A stretch of DNA of 64,000 nucleotides from Planctomycetota bacterium (GTDB taxonomy: Bacteria; Planctomycetota; UBA8742; UBA2392). Every line of letters begins with the position of its first letter. The first letter of the stretch is position 1. The notes beneath the pieces are model-generated. The model worked only from the letters and a program-made list of their open reading frames with translations, was not told where the DNA came from and did no database searches. Both the position numbers and the translations under genes were made by a program. Shown here one piece after another: positions 14,111-22,574 of this stretch. The stretch lies in contig JACKID010000001.1 of assembly GCA_020638675.1 (NCBI GenBank), forward strand, positions 1,178,001-1,242,000. The letters run 5' to 3'.

Positions 14111-14428
14111 ATGGCGAAAGAAGACAAGGTGCAGATCAAGATTCGCCTTGAGGGCTACGATCACGAGCTGCTGGATCAGTCGGCACGCCAGATTTGTGAC
14201 TCGGCAAGGGACAGCGGCGCGCGGGTCAGCGGCCCGATTCCGCTGCCGACGCGCATTGAACGCTACACGGTGCTGCGCAGCCCGCACATCGACAAGAAGA
14301 GCCGCGAGCAGTTCGAGATTCGTACGCACAAGCGCCTGATCTACATCCGCCAGCCGAGCTCGCGGACGGTCGACGCGCTGCAGACGCTGAATCTGCCGGC
14401 GGGCGTGGAAGTCCGGATCAACACCTGA
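14111..14428 (+). CDS. rpsJ: Ribosomal protein S10
   Basis: S10 is a 30S head protein (also NusE in antitermination). The 105 residues show KIRLEGYDHELLDQSARQI, GPIPLPTRIERYTVLRSPH and REQFEIRTHKRLIYI, the canonical family blocks. It is the first gene of the superoperon, about 50 nt after the predicted transcription start. The ribosome binding site is weak (GGTGGG close to the ATG), as is often seen for the first gene of autoregulated r-protein operons; that link is an inference. Confidence 0.98.
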   Translation: MAKEDKVQIKIRLEGYDHELLDQSARQICDSARDSGARVSGPIPLPTRIERYTVLRSPHIDKKSREQFEIRTHKRLIYIRQPSSRTVDALQTLNLPAGVEVRINT

Positions 14429-14491
14429 TGAATGCAGCCACAGGCTGCGCCGACCAACGGCTTCGACCGCGTCGGTAATAGAGGAAGAAAC

Positions 14492-15172
14492 ATGTCAGTA
14501 CACATGCTGTTGGGAACCAAGCGGGAAATGAGCCAGCTCTTCAAGGAGGACGGCGAGGTCGTGCCGGTCACCATCCTTGAAGTGGGCCCCTGCACGGTTG
14601 CCCAGGTCAAGACGGAAGAAACCGACGGCTACTTCGGCGTGCAGATCGGCTACGGCGACATCAAGCTGACGCGCGTCAAGAAGCCTGTGAAGGGTCACTG
14701 GAAGAAGGTCGGCGCGGAACCCCGCCGCCGCATTCGCGAAGTGCGCCTTGAGTCGGCATCCGAGCTGAAGTCCGGCGACGTGGTCAAGGTCGCGGACGTG
14801 TTCAAGGACGGCGACTTTATCGACGTCATCGGCCACACCAAGGGTCGCGGCTTCCAGGGCGGCATCAAGCGCCACGGCTTCAACAGCGGCCCGCGCGGCC
14901 ACGGTACCAAGAACGCGCGCGAGTCGGGCAGCACCGGTGCGAACACGACCATGGCCCGCGTACTGAAGGGCACGCGCATGGCGGGCCACATGGGCACCAA
15001 CAGGATTACGGTACGCAACCTCGTGGTCGCACGCGTCGACGCTGAGCGCAATCTGCTCTACGTTCGCGGCGCGGTGCCGGGCCACAACGGGGGCGAGATA
15101 GTGGTGCGCAAGGCCAAGGCCAAGCGTGCGAAGAAGGAAGACCGCGCACTGCGCAAGGGCAAGCAGCAGTAA
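14492..15172 (+). CDS. rplC: Ribosomal protein L3
   Basis: L3 starts 50S assembly and reaches the peptidyl-transferase centre. The product has 226 residues from ATG 14492 (GAGG at 14481-14484); an in-frame ATG at 14432 would add 20 residues that do not look like L3 and has no good binding site. Signatures are GTKREMSQLF at the N-terminus, VIGHTKGRGFQGGIKRHGF and MAGHMGTNRITVRNLVVARV. The C-terminus has a Lys/Arg-rich extension (KAKAKRAKKEDRALRKGKQQ). Confidence 0.97.
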   Translation: MSVHMLLGTKREMSQLFKEDGEVVPVTILEVGPCTVAQVKTEETDGYFGVQIGYGDIKLTRVKKPVKGHWKKVGAEPRRRIREVRLESASELKSGDVVKVADVFKDGDFIDVIGHTKGRGFQGGIKRHGFNSGPRGHGTKNARESGSTGANTTMARVLKGTRMAGHMGTNRITVRNLVVARVDAERNLLYVRGAVPGHNGGEIVVRKAKAKRAKKEDRALRKGKQQ

Positions 15173-15208
15173 CGAAGCTTTTGACGCAGCTGTTTACGGG
15201 AAAGAACG

Positions 15209-15850
15209 ATGATTGAAGTCCAGGTATACGACGCCGACGGCAAAGCGAAGGAGAAGATCTCCTTCGACGAGTCCGTCTTCGGCGACAAGGTCAAGACCCG
15301 CACCCTGCGCGAAGTGATCATCGCGTACGAAGCGAACCAGCGTCAGGGCACGGCGAACACACTCAACCTCGGCGACGTGCAGGGCAGCAACAAGAAGCCC
15401 TGGCGCCAGAAGGGCACCGGGCGCGCGCGCACCGGCCAGAAGCACGCGCCGCACCGCGTGAAGGGCAGCGTGGCCCACGGCCCGCACCCGCGCAGCTATC
15501 GCGTGCGGATCCCGGCCAAGATGCGCAAGCTGGCGTTGCACAGCGCGCTGCTTGCCAAGTTCAAGGCGGGCGCCGTGGCTGTGGTGGACGGGCTGAGCTT
15601 CGACAAGCCGAAGACCGCCAAGCTGACCAGGATGCTGCGCGGCGCCGGTCTCGACCACGGCTCGCTGCTGCTGGGCGTGGACAAGGAAGATCGCAATTTC
15701 TACCTGTCGGCGCGCAACATTCCGCGCTCGCTGGTTCGTCCGGTTGCGCAGTTGAACGCTTTCGAGGTCTCGCGCCAGCGCCGTCTGCTGCTGACCCGCG
15801 AAGCCTTTGATGCCCTGACCAGCGGCAACGCCGGGAAGGAGAAGAAGTAG
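15209..15850 (+). CDS. rplD: Ribosomal protein L4
   Basis: L4 lines the exit tunnel and in many bacteria represses its own operon. The 213 residues carry the tunnel-loop signature (KPWRQKGTGRARTG, with QKHAPHR and VAHGPHPRSY) and the C-terminal globular part (LLTREAFDAL). It lies between rplC and rplW, two nt before rplW, so the two are probably translationally coupled. Confidence 0.97.
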   Translation: MIEVQVYDADGKAKEKISFDESVFGDKVKTRTLREVIIAYEANQRQGTANTLNLGDVQGSNKKPWRQKGTGRARTGQKHAPHRVKGSVAHGPHPRSYRVRIPAKMRKLALHSALLAKFKAGAVAVVDGLSFDKPKTAKLTRMLRGAGLDHGSLLLGVDKEDRNFYLSARNIPRSLVRPVAQLNAFEVSRQRRLLLTREAFDALTSGNAGKEKK

Positions 15851-15852
15851 AG

Positions 15853-16143
15853 ATGCCGGTACAGCCCGAAATTCTCAACGTCCTGAAGCGCCCGCTGATC
15901 ACGGAAAAGAGCAGCGTGCAGATGGCCGACGGCGTGTATGCGTTCGAAGTCGATCTGAATGCCAACAAGCTGCAGATCGCCCAGGCCGTTCGCGACGTGT
16001 TCAAGGTCAAGGTCGCAGGGGTTCGCACGATCCGCATGAAGGGTCGCAAGAACCGCCGCAACCGCTACGGCTACTTCAACGAGTCTGACTGGAAGAAGGC
16101 GCTCATCACGCTCGAAAAGGGCGAGTCGATCGAGCTGACCTAA
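15853..16143 (+). CDS. rplW: Ribosomal protein L23
   Basis: L23 is the tunnel-exit protein that docks trigger factor and SRP. The 96 residues include VLKRPLITEKSSVQM, the NKLQIAQAVRDVFKVKVAGVRT helix-strand block and GRKNRRNRYGYF. The start codon is only two nt after the rplD stop. Length and order are as in most S10 operons. Confidence 0.97.
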   Translation: MPVQPEILNVLKRPLITEKSSVQMADGVYAFEVDLNANKLQIAQAVRDVFKVKVAGVRTIRMKGRKNRRNRYGYFNESDWKKALITLEKGESIELT

Positions 16144-16197
16144 GGATTTCAACTATGGCCGCCCGGGCCGAGAAGCCGGGAGATGAAGGTAAGAGAC

Positions 16198-17046
16198 ATG
16201 GCTATCAAGAAATTCCAACCTCGCACCCCGTCGCTGCGCCACACGCGCCTGCTCGATTATTCCGAGCTGAGCGACGTTGCGCCCCTCAAGAGCAAGACGA
16301 AGGGCAAGCACAGCACGGGCGGTCGCAACAACCGTGGTCGCATCACTGCGCACTATCGCGGCGGTGGTCACAAGCGCCGTTACCGCGAGATCGACTTCAA
16401 GCGCGCGAAGTTCGACGGCGTGCCGGCGACGGTCAAGTCCATCGAGTACGACCCGAACCGCACCTGCTTCGTCGCCCAGGTCTGGTACGCGAACGGCGCC
16501 AAGGAGTACATCCTCGCCCCGCACGGGCTCAAGGAAGGCGACGTCGTGACCAGCGGCCCCGATGCCGAGCCGCGTGTCGGCAACTGCCTGCCGCTCGACA
16601 AGATTCCGCAGGGCCTGACGATCCACAACGTGGAGCTTCAGCCCGGCAAGGGCGGCCAGATCGCCCGCGGTGCCGGCGCACAGTGCGTGCTTTCCGGCCG
16701 CGTGGACGACACCTGGATGGCCGTGCAGCTGCCCAGCGGCGAGATCCGCCGGGTGCACAAGACCTGCCGTGCGACCATCGGCCAGGTCAGCAACCTGGAC
16801 CACATGAACATCGCGATCGGCAAGGCGGGTCGTAACCGCTGGCTGGGTCGCAAGCCGCACAACCGCGGAACATCCAAGAACCCGGTGGACCACCCGCACG
16901 GCGGCGGTAACGACCGTGGCGGTGGTGGACGCCAGCCGGTGGACGCGCACGGCAATCTGGCCAAGGGCCCGAAGACGCGCCGTCCGAAGAACCCGTCGAA
17001 CAAGATGATTATTCGTAAGCGCCGCCGTAAGGCGAAGTCGAAGTAG
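16198..17046 (+). CDS. rplB: Ribosomal protein L2
   Basis: L2 is needed for subunit joining and peptidyl transfer. The family start MAIKKFQPRTPSLR begins at ATG 16198; an upstream in-frame ATG at 16183 has its GGAG directly against it and would add five atypical residues. It has 282 residues, with KSKGKHSTGGRNNRGRIT-type N-terminal, RGAGAQCVLSGR and C-terminal NPVDHPHGGGNDRGGGGRQP blocks. The conserved His region of the peptidyl-transferase site is intact. Confidence 0.98.
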   Translation: MAIKKFQPRTPSLRHTRLLDYSELSDVAPLKSKTKGKHSTGGRNNRGRITAHYRGGGHKRRYREIDFKRAKFDGVPATVKSIEYDPNRTCFVAQVWYANGAKEYILAPHGLKEGDVVTSGPDAEPRVGNCLPLDKIPQGLTIHNVELQPGKGGQIARGAGAQCVLSGRVDDTWMAVQLPSGEIRRVHKTCRATIGQVSNLDHMNIAIGKAGRNRWLGRKPHNRGTSKNPVDHPHGGGNDRGGGGRQPVDAHGNLAKGPKTRRPKNPSNKMIIRKRRRKAKSK

Positions 17047-17071
17047 GGCCAGTTAGCGCTCAGGAGAAGGC

Positions 17072-17341
17072 ATGCCTCGTAGCTTGAAAAAGGGACCGTT
17101 TGTCGACGCGAAGCTCATGAGCAAGGTGCTCCGCGTCAAGGAACAGGGCGGGCGTGAAGCGATCAAGACCTGGTCGCGCGCCAGCACCATCATTCCTGAG
17201 TTCGTGAACCTGACGTTCATGGTTCACAACGGCAAGCAGCATCTGCGCGTGTTCGTCACGGAAGACATGGTGGGGCACAAGCTGGGAGAGTTCTCCCCGA
17301 CGCGCAACTACAAGGGCCACACCGGTCACCGCAAGGCGTAA
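17072..17341 (+). CDS. rpsS: Ribosomal protein S19
   Basis: S19 sits in the 30S head and contacts S13 and bridge B1a. The 89 residues begin MPRSLKKGPFVD and contain the TWSRASTIIPEFVNLTFMVHNGKQHLRVF and VGHKLGEFSPTRNYKGHTGH signatures (given in parts). The start ATG 17072 is preceded by AGGAGAAGG. It keeps the canonical position between rplB and rplV. Confidence 0.98.
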   Translation: MPRSLKKGPFVDAKLMSKVLRVKEQGGREAIKTWSRASTIIPEFVNLTFMVHNGKQHLRVFVTEDMVGHKLGEFSPTRNYKGHTGHRKA

Positions 17342-17386
17342 CGCGACGCGCGGCGTTCCGCGCAGAAACAGAAGGAGACGGCTGTC

Positions 17387-18061
17387 ATGGCCGAGGCAAC
17401 AAAAAGAGAGTTCAAGGCTAGCGCCCGTAACATCCGCATGAGCGCACGCAAGGCGCGCCTCGTGATGGATGCGGTCCGCGGCCGTGATGCCGATGAAGCG
17501 GTCGTGCTGCTGCAGTTCGTCAACAAGCGCGCCGCGCCGGCGATCAAGAAGCTGATCGAGTCGGCCGTCGCCAACGCTGAAGAATACGGCAACCGCAACG
17601 GCATCGACATCGAGACCGACAACCTGGTGGTGGCGGAAGCACGTGTGGACGAAGGTCCGCGCATGAAGCGCTGGCGCCCGCGTTCGCGCGGTATGGCCAA
17701 CCCGTTCACGCGCTACACCTGCCACCTGTTCGTCACGCTGGCCGAGCGCGAATTGCTGGAAGAGCGCGCCAAGGGCCGCCCGGCGTTCCGCAAGCCGCGC
17801 CGCCGCATCAGCCGCGAGGACCGGATGATCAAGACCGGTCGTGCACCTGCCAAGACCGAGGGCAAGGCTGAGAAGAAGGCTGAAGCCAAGGCGGAAAAGC
17901 CCGCCGAGGCCACGCCCGAAAAGAAGCCGGCCAAGAAGGCGGAAGCCAAGGCGGAAAAGCCCGCCAAGAAGGCTGACAAGAAGCCCGCCAAGAAGGCGGA
18001 AAAGAAGACTGAAACCAAGTCCGCAAAGAAGTCTGAAAAGAAGTCGGACAAGAAGAAGTAG
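17387..18061 (+). CDS. rplV: Ribosomal protein L22 with long KA-rich tail
   Basis: The first 120 residues are a normal L22 (ASARNIRMSARKARLVMDAVRG, SAVANAEEY, EARVDEGPRMKRWRPRSRGMA), with the beta-hairpin that reaches into the exit tunnel. It then continues for about 100 residues in a Lys/Ala/Glu/Pro-rich tail containing two copies of KKAEAKAEKPA and several PAKKA units. L22 is usually about 110 residues. The tail resembles histone-H1-like or nucleoid-protein tails and is encoded by short imperfect DNA repeats (about 17868-18058). The start is ATG 17387 behind AAGGAG. Confidence 0.95.
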   Translation: MAEATKREFKASARNIRMSARKARLVMDAVRGRDADEAVVLLQFVNKRAAPAIKKLIESAVANAEEYGNRNGIDIETDNLVVAEARVDEGPRMKRWRPRSRGMANPFTRYTCHLFVTLAERELLEERAKGRPAFRKPRRRISREDRMIKTGRAPAKTEGKAEKKAEAKAEKPAEATPEKKPAKKAEAKAEKPAKKADKKPAKKAEKKTETKSAKKSEKKSDKKK

Positions 18062-18100
18062 ACGATCAAGGGGACGCACCACAGGTCCCGGAGAGAACAG

Positions 18101-18766
18101 ATGGGTCAGAAGATCAGGCCGTACGGATTCCGGGTGGGCATCACGAAGCCCTGGCGCTCGCGTTGGTACGCGAACAAGAAGGCCTTCGGCACCTACCTGG
18201 TCGAGGACTCGAAGATCCGCAAGCACATCCTGAATGTGTACAAGTTCGCCGCCATCCCGCGCGTTGAGATTGAGCGCAAGGGCGACGACAAGATCACGGT
18301 CTACGTGTTCACGGCCAAGCCCGGCATGCTGATCGGCAAGAAGACCAACCGCCTCAGCGACCTCGAGAAGGAAATCAGCCTGCTGACGGACGGCAAGCTG
18401 GTCGACATCCGGGTCATGGAAGTCCAGAAGCCTGAGCTGGACGCGCAGCTGGCGGCAGAGCGCATCGGCGAGCAGCTTGAGCGTCGCGGCAGTTTCCGCC
18501 GCGCCATCAAGCGCGAGATTGAGCTGATCCGCGGCGCGGGCGCGCACGGCTGCAAGGTTGTGGTTGCCGGCCGTCTCGGCGGCGCCGACCTGGGGCGTAT
18601 CGAGAAGCAGACCTGGGGCTCGGTTCCGCTGAGCACACTGGATGCGGACATTGACTACGGTTTCGCAGAGGCCAAGACCACCTATGGCATCCTGGGTATC
18701 AAGGTCTGGATCCACCGCGGGCTGATGAAGCAGACGGAGGAGGCGAAGTATGGCCTTACTTCCTAG
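18101..18766 (+). CDS. rpsC: Ribosomal protein S3
   Basis: S3 forms part of the mRNA entry tunnel. The 221 residues start MGQKIRPYGFRVGITKPWRSRWYA (in parts) and show a KH domain (GMLIGKKTNRLSDLEKE, with a GKK variant of the GxxG loop), then GSFRRAIKREIELIRGAGAHGCKVVVAGRLGGA. The C-terminus is GIKVWIHRGLM. The last 17 nt overlap the start of rplP, indicating translational coupling. Confidence 0.98.
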   Translation: MGQKIRPYGFRVGITKPWRSRWYANKKAFGTYLVEDSKIRKHILNVYKFAAIPRVEIERKGDDKITVYVFTAKPGMLIGKKTNRLSDLEKEISLLTDGKLVDIRVMEVQKPELDAQLAAERIGEQLERRGSFRRAIKREIELIRGAGAHGCKVVVAGRLGGADLGRIEKQTWGSVPLSTLDADIDYGFAEAKTTYGILGIKVWIHRGLMKQTEEAKYGLTS

Positions 18767-19172
18767 CAGGACCAAGTATCGCAAGCAGATGCGCGGCGTC
18801 GTCAAGGGCAACGCCACGCGCGGCAACTTCGTCGCGTTCGGTGACGCGGGCCTGCAGACCCTCGAGCCCGGCTGGATCACCGGCCGCCAGATCGAGGCTG
18901 CACGTATCGCGATCAGCCGCGCGGTCGGCAAGGCCGGCAAGTACTGGATTCGTGTGTTCCCGCACAAGCCGGTATCCGCCAAGCCGCTCGAAACGCGCCA
19001 GGGCAAGGGCAAAGGCGAGCCGGAGTTCTGGTGCGCCGTGGTCAAGCCGGGTGTGGTGATGTTCGAGGTCGGTGGCGTGAACATCGACCTGGCCCGCGAG
19101 GCGCTGGCCAAAGCCGCGAACAAGATGCCCGTGCGTTGCCGCCTGGTGGAACGCCACCACCGCGTTGGATAG
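18750..19172 (+). CDS. rplP: Ribosomal protein L16
   Basis: L16 binds near the A site of 23S rRNA. The 140 residues start MALLPSRTKYRKQMRG and contain GNFVAFGDAGLQTLEPGWITGRQIEAARIA (in parts), PHKPVSAKPLETRQGKGKG and the final cis-acting VRCRLVER. The gene begins inside the last 17 nt of rpsC. Arg81-region residues (RQGKGKGEPEFW) look typical. Confidence 0.98.
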   Translation: MALLPSRTKYRKQMRGVVKGNATRGNFVAFGDAGLQTLEPGWITGRQIEAARIAISRAVGKAGKYWIRVFPHKPVSAKPLETRQGKGKGEPEFWCAVVKPGVVMFEVGGVNIDLAREALAKAANKMPVRCRLVERHHRVG

Positions 19173-19210
19173 GGATTTCACCGCCCGGTTGGGCGGACGG
19201 AGAATGAGCA

Positions 19211-19567
19211 ATGAGCTTTGATGCGCTCAAAGGACAGCCGGAAAAGGAACTCACGGCCAAGCTGAACCAGCTTGCCGAAGAGAACTTCAAGGCACGTTTC
19301 ACCACCGAGGCGATGACGTCTCAGCGCGGCGCCGAGATGTTGAAGCGCCGCCGCGACATCGCACGCATCCGCACCGTGCAGGCCGGGCGTCAGGCACTGG
19401 CCCGCGCCCAGGCGGATGAGAAGAAGCTGAACGCGGCGATCAAGGCGCTCGGCGCGCCGCACGAGGGCGACGAAGCCCGCAAGCGTGCGCGCACCAAGCT
19501 GCTGCGCCGCCTCAGTGAGGCCAAGCGCACGGTGCGTGAACTGGAAGAGCTGGCAAAGGGCAAGTAG
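19211..19567 (+). CDS. rpmC: Ribosomal protein L29 with C-terminal extension
   Basis: L29 is a small two-helix protein at the tunnel exit. Residues 1-62 match the family (EKELTAKLNQLAEENFKARF, RRRDIARIRTV). Another 55 residues follow (ADEKKLNAAIKALGAPHEG... to ELEELAKGK), predicted helical and charged, so the 118-residue product is much longer than the usual 65-70. Of two nearby ATGs, 19211 gives the L29 frame and has GGAG eight nt upstream. A CCGCCC-GGTT-GGGCGG hairpin precedes the binding site. Confidence 0.9.
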   Translation: MSFDALKGQPEKELTAKLNQLAEENFKARFTTEAMTSQRGAEMLKRRRDIARIRTVQAGRQALARAQADEKKLNAAIKALGAPHEGDEARKRARTKLLRRLSEAKRTVRELEELAKGK

Positions 19568-19600
19568 CGACGGCGCTGCCGTACGCGGTTGGAGACTGGA

Positions 19601-19918
19601 ATGACCGAAGGTACCGAAAAACGCAACCAGCGCCGCCGCCTTCAGGGCGTCGTGACCAGCGACAAGATGGAAAAGACCATCACCGTGTTGTGGGAGCGCC
19701 AGGTGATTCACCCGCGCACGCACAAGTACGTGAACCGCCGCAAGAAGCTGCACGCGCACGATGAGAACAACGAGGCGCACATCGGCGACACGGTGGAGAT
19801 CGCGGCCACCCGGCCCATGAGCAAGATCAAGACCTGGCGCCTGGTGAAGGTCGTACGCCGCGCCCACGCCGGGCTGCGCGACGAGGCAGAAACGCAGGCG
19901 GAAGAGCAGAAGGCTTAG
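19601..19918 (+). CDS. rpsQ: Ribosomal protein S17
   Basis: S17 is a primary 16S rRNA binder. The 105 residues include LQGVVTSDKMEKTITVLWERQ, HPRTHKYVNRRKKLHAHDE and GDTVEIAATRPMSKIKTWRLV, followed by an acidic Glu/Ala tail. ATG 19601 with GGAG six nt upstream is chosen over an in-frame TTG at 19589, which overlaps the binding site. Confidence 0.97.
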   Translation: MTEGTEKRNQRRRLQGVVTSDKMEKTITVLWERQVIHPRTHKYVNRRKKLHAHDENNEAHIGDTVEIAATRPMSKIKTWRLVKVVRRAHAGLRDEAETQAEEQKA

Positions 19919-19963
19919 GGCACGAAAGAATAAGCAGGGCGCGGAAGCGCCAAGGAAGCAGAG

Positions 19964-20356
19964 ATGATTCAGGAACAGACGGTCATGGACGTTGCCGACA
20001 ACACCGGCGCCCGCACGGTGGTGTGCATCAAGGTGTTGGGCAGCAGCGGCCGCCGCTACGCGACGGTGGGCGACGTCATCGTCGGCGTGATCAAGTCGGC
20101 GACCCCGACCTGCGAGTTGTTCAAGAAGACGACCAAGAAGGACAAGAAGAAGCGCGTCGTGCGCTGCGTGATCGTGCGGACCCGCCGGGCCGTGCGCCGC
20201 GAAGACGGCAGCTACGTGCGCTTTGACCGCAACGCCGCGGTGATCGTCGACAAGGACGGGAACCCGGTCGGGACCCGCATCTTCGGCGCCGTCGCCCGTG
20301 AGTTGCGCGCCAAAAAGTTCATGAAGATCGTCAGCCTGGCGAACGAGGTGATTTAG
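19964..20356 (+). CDS. rplN: Ribosomal protein L14
   Basis: L14 forms inter-subunit bridge B8. The 130 residues start MIQEQTVMDVADNTGARTVVCIKVLG and end IFGAVARELRAKKFMKIVSLANEVI (cited in parts). About eight residues are added in the Lys-rich loop FKKTTKKDKKKRVVRCV compared with the usual 122. A GGCGC-GGAA-GCGCC hairpin stands before the binding site. The stop is two nt before rplX. Confidence 0.98.
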   Translation: MIQEQTVMDVADNTGARTVVCIKVLGSSGRRYATVGDVIVGVIKSATPTCELFKKTTKKDKKKRVVRCVIVRTRRAVRREDGSYVRFDRNAAVIVDKDGNPVGTRIFGAVARELRAKKFMKIVSLANEVI

Positions 20357-20358
20357 CC

Positions 20359-20694
20359 ATGCACGTGAAAGTCGGAGACGAAGTCCAGATCATCAAGGGC
20401 AAGGATCGCCCGCAGACGGCCGAAGACCGCAAGCAGCCCAGCGGCAAGGTCCTGCGCGTCGACCGCCGCTCGCAACGCATCATCGTTGAGGGCAAGAACA
20501 TGGTCTGGAAGCACCTGCGCAAGAGCGAGGCCAACCCACAGGGCGGCCGCGTGCAGCGCGAGGCGCCGATCCCTGTCGCGAACGTAATGCTGTGGAACGA
20601 GAAGGCCGGCAAGCCCGAACGCATCCACTACAAGCGCGAGGACGGCAAGAGGGTGCGCTACTTCAAGAGCACCAAGACGGTACTGGAAGACTAG
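20359..20694 (+). CDS. rplX: Ribosomal protein L24
   Basis: L24 is one of the two initiators of 50S assembly. The 111-residue product has the KOW motif (KVGDEVQIIKGKDR), the EGKNMVWKHLRKSEANPQGG block and IPVANVMLWNEKAGKPERI. The start is coupled to rplN (two-nt gap). Position before rplE is canonical. Confidence 0.97.
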   Translation: MHVKVGDEVQIIKGKDRPQTAEDRKQPSGKVLRVDRRSQRIIVEGKNMVWKHLRKSEANPQGGRVQREAPIPVANVMLWNEKAGKPERIHYKREDGKRVRYFKSTKTVLED

Positions 20695-20729
20695 CGAATC
20701 AGCTGCCGAGAGGCGGCCGGAGCATAGAG

Positions 20730-21308
20730 ATGAGCAAGCAAGAGCCACGCCTGAAGACCAAGTATCGCGACGAAGTCGCCCCGATGCTGCGTGAGAAATT
20801 CGGCATCGGCAACGTCATGGCGATCCCGCAGCTGAAGAAGATCACGCTGAACATGGGCATCGGCAAGGCCAGCAAGAACAAGGGCATGGCCGAAAGCCTC
20901 GCCGCCGAGCTGAGCCTGATTGCAGGCCAGAAGGCGCTCGTCACGCGCGCCAAGGTCGCAGCCGCGACCTGGAAGCTGCGCGAGGGCGACACCGTCGGCG
21001 CGAAGGTGACCCTGCGCGGCGACCGCATGTGGCTGTTCCTGGAGAAGCTGATCAGCGTGGCCGTGCCGCGCATCCGCGACTTCCAGGGCTTGAACCCCAA
21101 GGGTTTCGACCGCCGGGGCAACTACAACATGGGCCTCAGTGAGCAGTCCATCTTCCCGGACATCGACCTCGACAAGGTCAAGGAAGTCCAGGGGATGAAC
21201 ATCTCCTTCACCATGACCGGCGGGAACGACGACATCTCGCGCGAGCTGTTGTTGGGGCTGGGCGTGCCACTGAAGAAGCTGCCGGCCAAGAAGGGTTCAG
21301 CGGCCTAG
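20730..21308 (+). CDS. rplE: Ribosomal protein L5
   Basis: L5 binds 5S rRNA and contacts the P-site tRNA. From ATG 20730 the product has 192 residues; the frame is open back to 20592, but that part overlaps rplX and is not L5-like. Signatures are PQLKKITLNMGIGKA, GQKALVTRAKVAAATWKLREG, DRMWLFLEKLISVAVPRIRDF and the LSEQSIFPDID block near the C-terminus. Confidence 0.97.
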   Translation: MSKQEPRLKTKYRDEVAPMLREKFGIGNVMAIPQLKKITLNMGIGKASKNKGMAESLAAELSLIAGQKALVTRAKVAAATWKLREGDTVGAKVTLRGDRMWLFLEKLISVAVPRIRDFQGLNPKGFDRRGNYNMGLSEQSIFPDIDLDKVKEVQGMNISFTMTGGNDDISRELLLGLGVPLKKLPAKKGSAA

Positions 21309-21350
21309 CGGCCAAAGAGAAGTGCAGAATAGCCAGACCGGAGGATTTAC

Positions 21351-21536
21351 GTGTCCAGAACGTGCTTAGTTGAGAAGTCAAAGCGGCCGCCGAAGTTCAG
21401 CACCCGGCACCGGAATCGCTGCCAGCTGTGTGGTCGACCGCGCGCGGTCTATCGCAAGCTGCAGATTTGCCGGTGCTGCCTGCGCGACCTTGCAAGCCGG
21501 GGCGAAATCCCGGGCATGCGCAAGGCGAGCTGGTAG
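21351..21536 (+). CDS. rpsN: Ribosomal protein S14, zinc-binding type
   Basis: Short 61-residue S14 of the zinc (type Z) class. Four cysteines (24, 27, 40, 43) form two CxxC pairs around GRPRAVYRKLQI, followed by the conserved CLRDLASRGEIPGMRKASW. The start is GTG 21351 behind GGAGG (21341-21345); no ATG fits the family. Zinc S14 pairs with a zinc-type L36 downstream, suggesting a zinc-replete C+ ribosome set. It lies between rplE and rpsH as usual. Confidence 0.95.
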   Translation: MSRTCLVEKSKRPPKFSTRHRNRCQLCGRPRAVYRKLQICRCCLRDLASRGEIPGMRKASW

Positions 21537-21575
21537 CTGGAACTTTTTCGGATCGGCCAACTGGAGTTTCACCAG

Positions 21576-21977
21576 ATGTCGATGAATGACCCAATTTCGG
21601 ACATGCTGACAAGGATCCGCAACGCCACGCGTAACGGCGCTTCGGAGGTCAGCATCCCGTACTCAAAACTGAAGCAGGAATTGGCCAACGTGCTGCGGCG
21701 CGAGGGCTACGTGAACGGCGTACGTACCGAGGGTGAAGAGGGCAAGGGCCGCGCGCTCGTGCTTGACCTTCGCTACGGCCCGGACGGCGAGCACGTCATC
21801 CACAACATTGACCGCGTGAGCAAACCGGGCCGTCGCGTGTATTCGCCGGCTGGTCGCATCCCGCGCGTTCGTGGTGGCATGGGTATCTGCATTCTTTCGA
21901 CCAGCAAGGGTGTGCTCAGCGATCGCGAATGCCGCAAGCAGCAGGTCGGCGGCGAAGTGCTTTGCAAAGTGGGCTAG
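21576..21977 (+). CDS. rpsH: Ribosomal protein S8
   Basis: S8 is a central-domain 16S rRNA binder and in E. coli the spc-operon repressor. The 133 residues start MSMNDPISDMLTRIRNA and end GGMGICILSTSKGVLSDREC...GGEVLCKVG, the typical S8 C-terminus. A second in-frame ATG at 21582 (MNDPIS) is also possible. GGAG at 21563-21566 supports 21576. Confidence 0.97.
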   Translation: MSMNDPISDMLTRIRNATRNGASEVSIPYSKLKQELANVLRREGYVNGVRTEGEEGKGRALVLDLRYGPDGEHVIHNIDRVSKPGRRVYSPAGRIPRVRGGMGICILSTSKGVLSDRECRKQQVGGEVLCKVG

Positions 21978-21996
21978 CCCAGGACGGTAAACGAAG

Positions 21997-22545
21997 ATGT
22001 CACGAGTCGGCAAACAACCAATTGAGATCCCCTCCGGCGTCAAGGTCGAGGTGGCGGGCAACAAGGTCAAGGTCAGCGGCGCCAAGGGCAGCCTCGAGAC
22101 CGAATTCCGCCCGGAGATCAGCGTCGGCGTGGACGGCAACACCGTCAACGTCGAGCGCAGCAACGACAGCAAGCTGGCCAAGGCGCTGCACGGCACGACC
22201 CGCGCGCTGATCGCCAACATGATCGTCGGCGTCACCAAGGGCTACCAGAAGAACCTCGACATCGTCGGTGTGGGTTGGCAGGGCAAGATGCAGGGCAACA
22301 AGCTGGTGCTTCAGCTCGGCTTCTGCCACACGGTGGACTTTGTTCCGCCGACCGGCATCAACGTCGCGATTCCCAACCCGCAGCGCATCGAGGTGACGGG
22401 CATCGACAAACAGGCGGTCGGCGAGTTCGCCGCACGCATCCGCAGCTCGCGCAAGCCTGAGCCGTACAAGGGCAAGGGCGTACGCTATGACGGCGAGCGC
22501 ATCGTCCGCAAGGCCGGCAAGTCGTTCGTCGGCGGCGGCAAGTAG
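21997..22545 (+). CDS. rplF: Ribosomal protein L6
   Basis: L6 lies near the sarcin-ricin loop. The 182 residues contain MSRVGKQPIEIPSGVKVEV, GTTRALIANMIVGVTKGYQKNLDIVGVGW (in parts) and the C-terminal PEPYKGKGVRYDGERIVRKAGK signature. Order rpsH-rplF-rplR is canonical. Confidence 0.98.
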   Translation: MSRVGKQPIEIPSGVKVEVAGNKVKVSGAKGSLETEFRPEISVGVDGNTVNVERSNDSKLAKALHGTTRALIANMIVGVTKGYQKNLDIVGVGWQGKMQGNKLVLQLGFCHTVDFVPPTGINVAIPNPQRIEVTGIDKQAVGEFAARIRSSRKPEPYKGKGVRYDGERIVRKAGKSFVGGGK

Positions 22546-22574
22546 GCACACGATAGAGGTACTGAGGTAAGAAC

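Noticed and set aside
14432..14491. Upstream start for rplC giving 20 extra residues
   Set aside because: No ribosome binding site, and the extra residues do not resemble L3; ATG 14492 fits.
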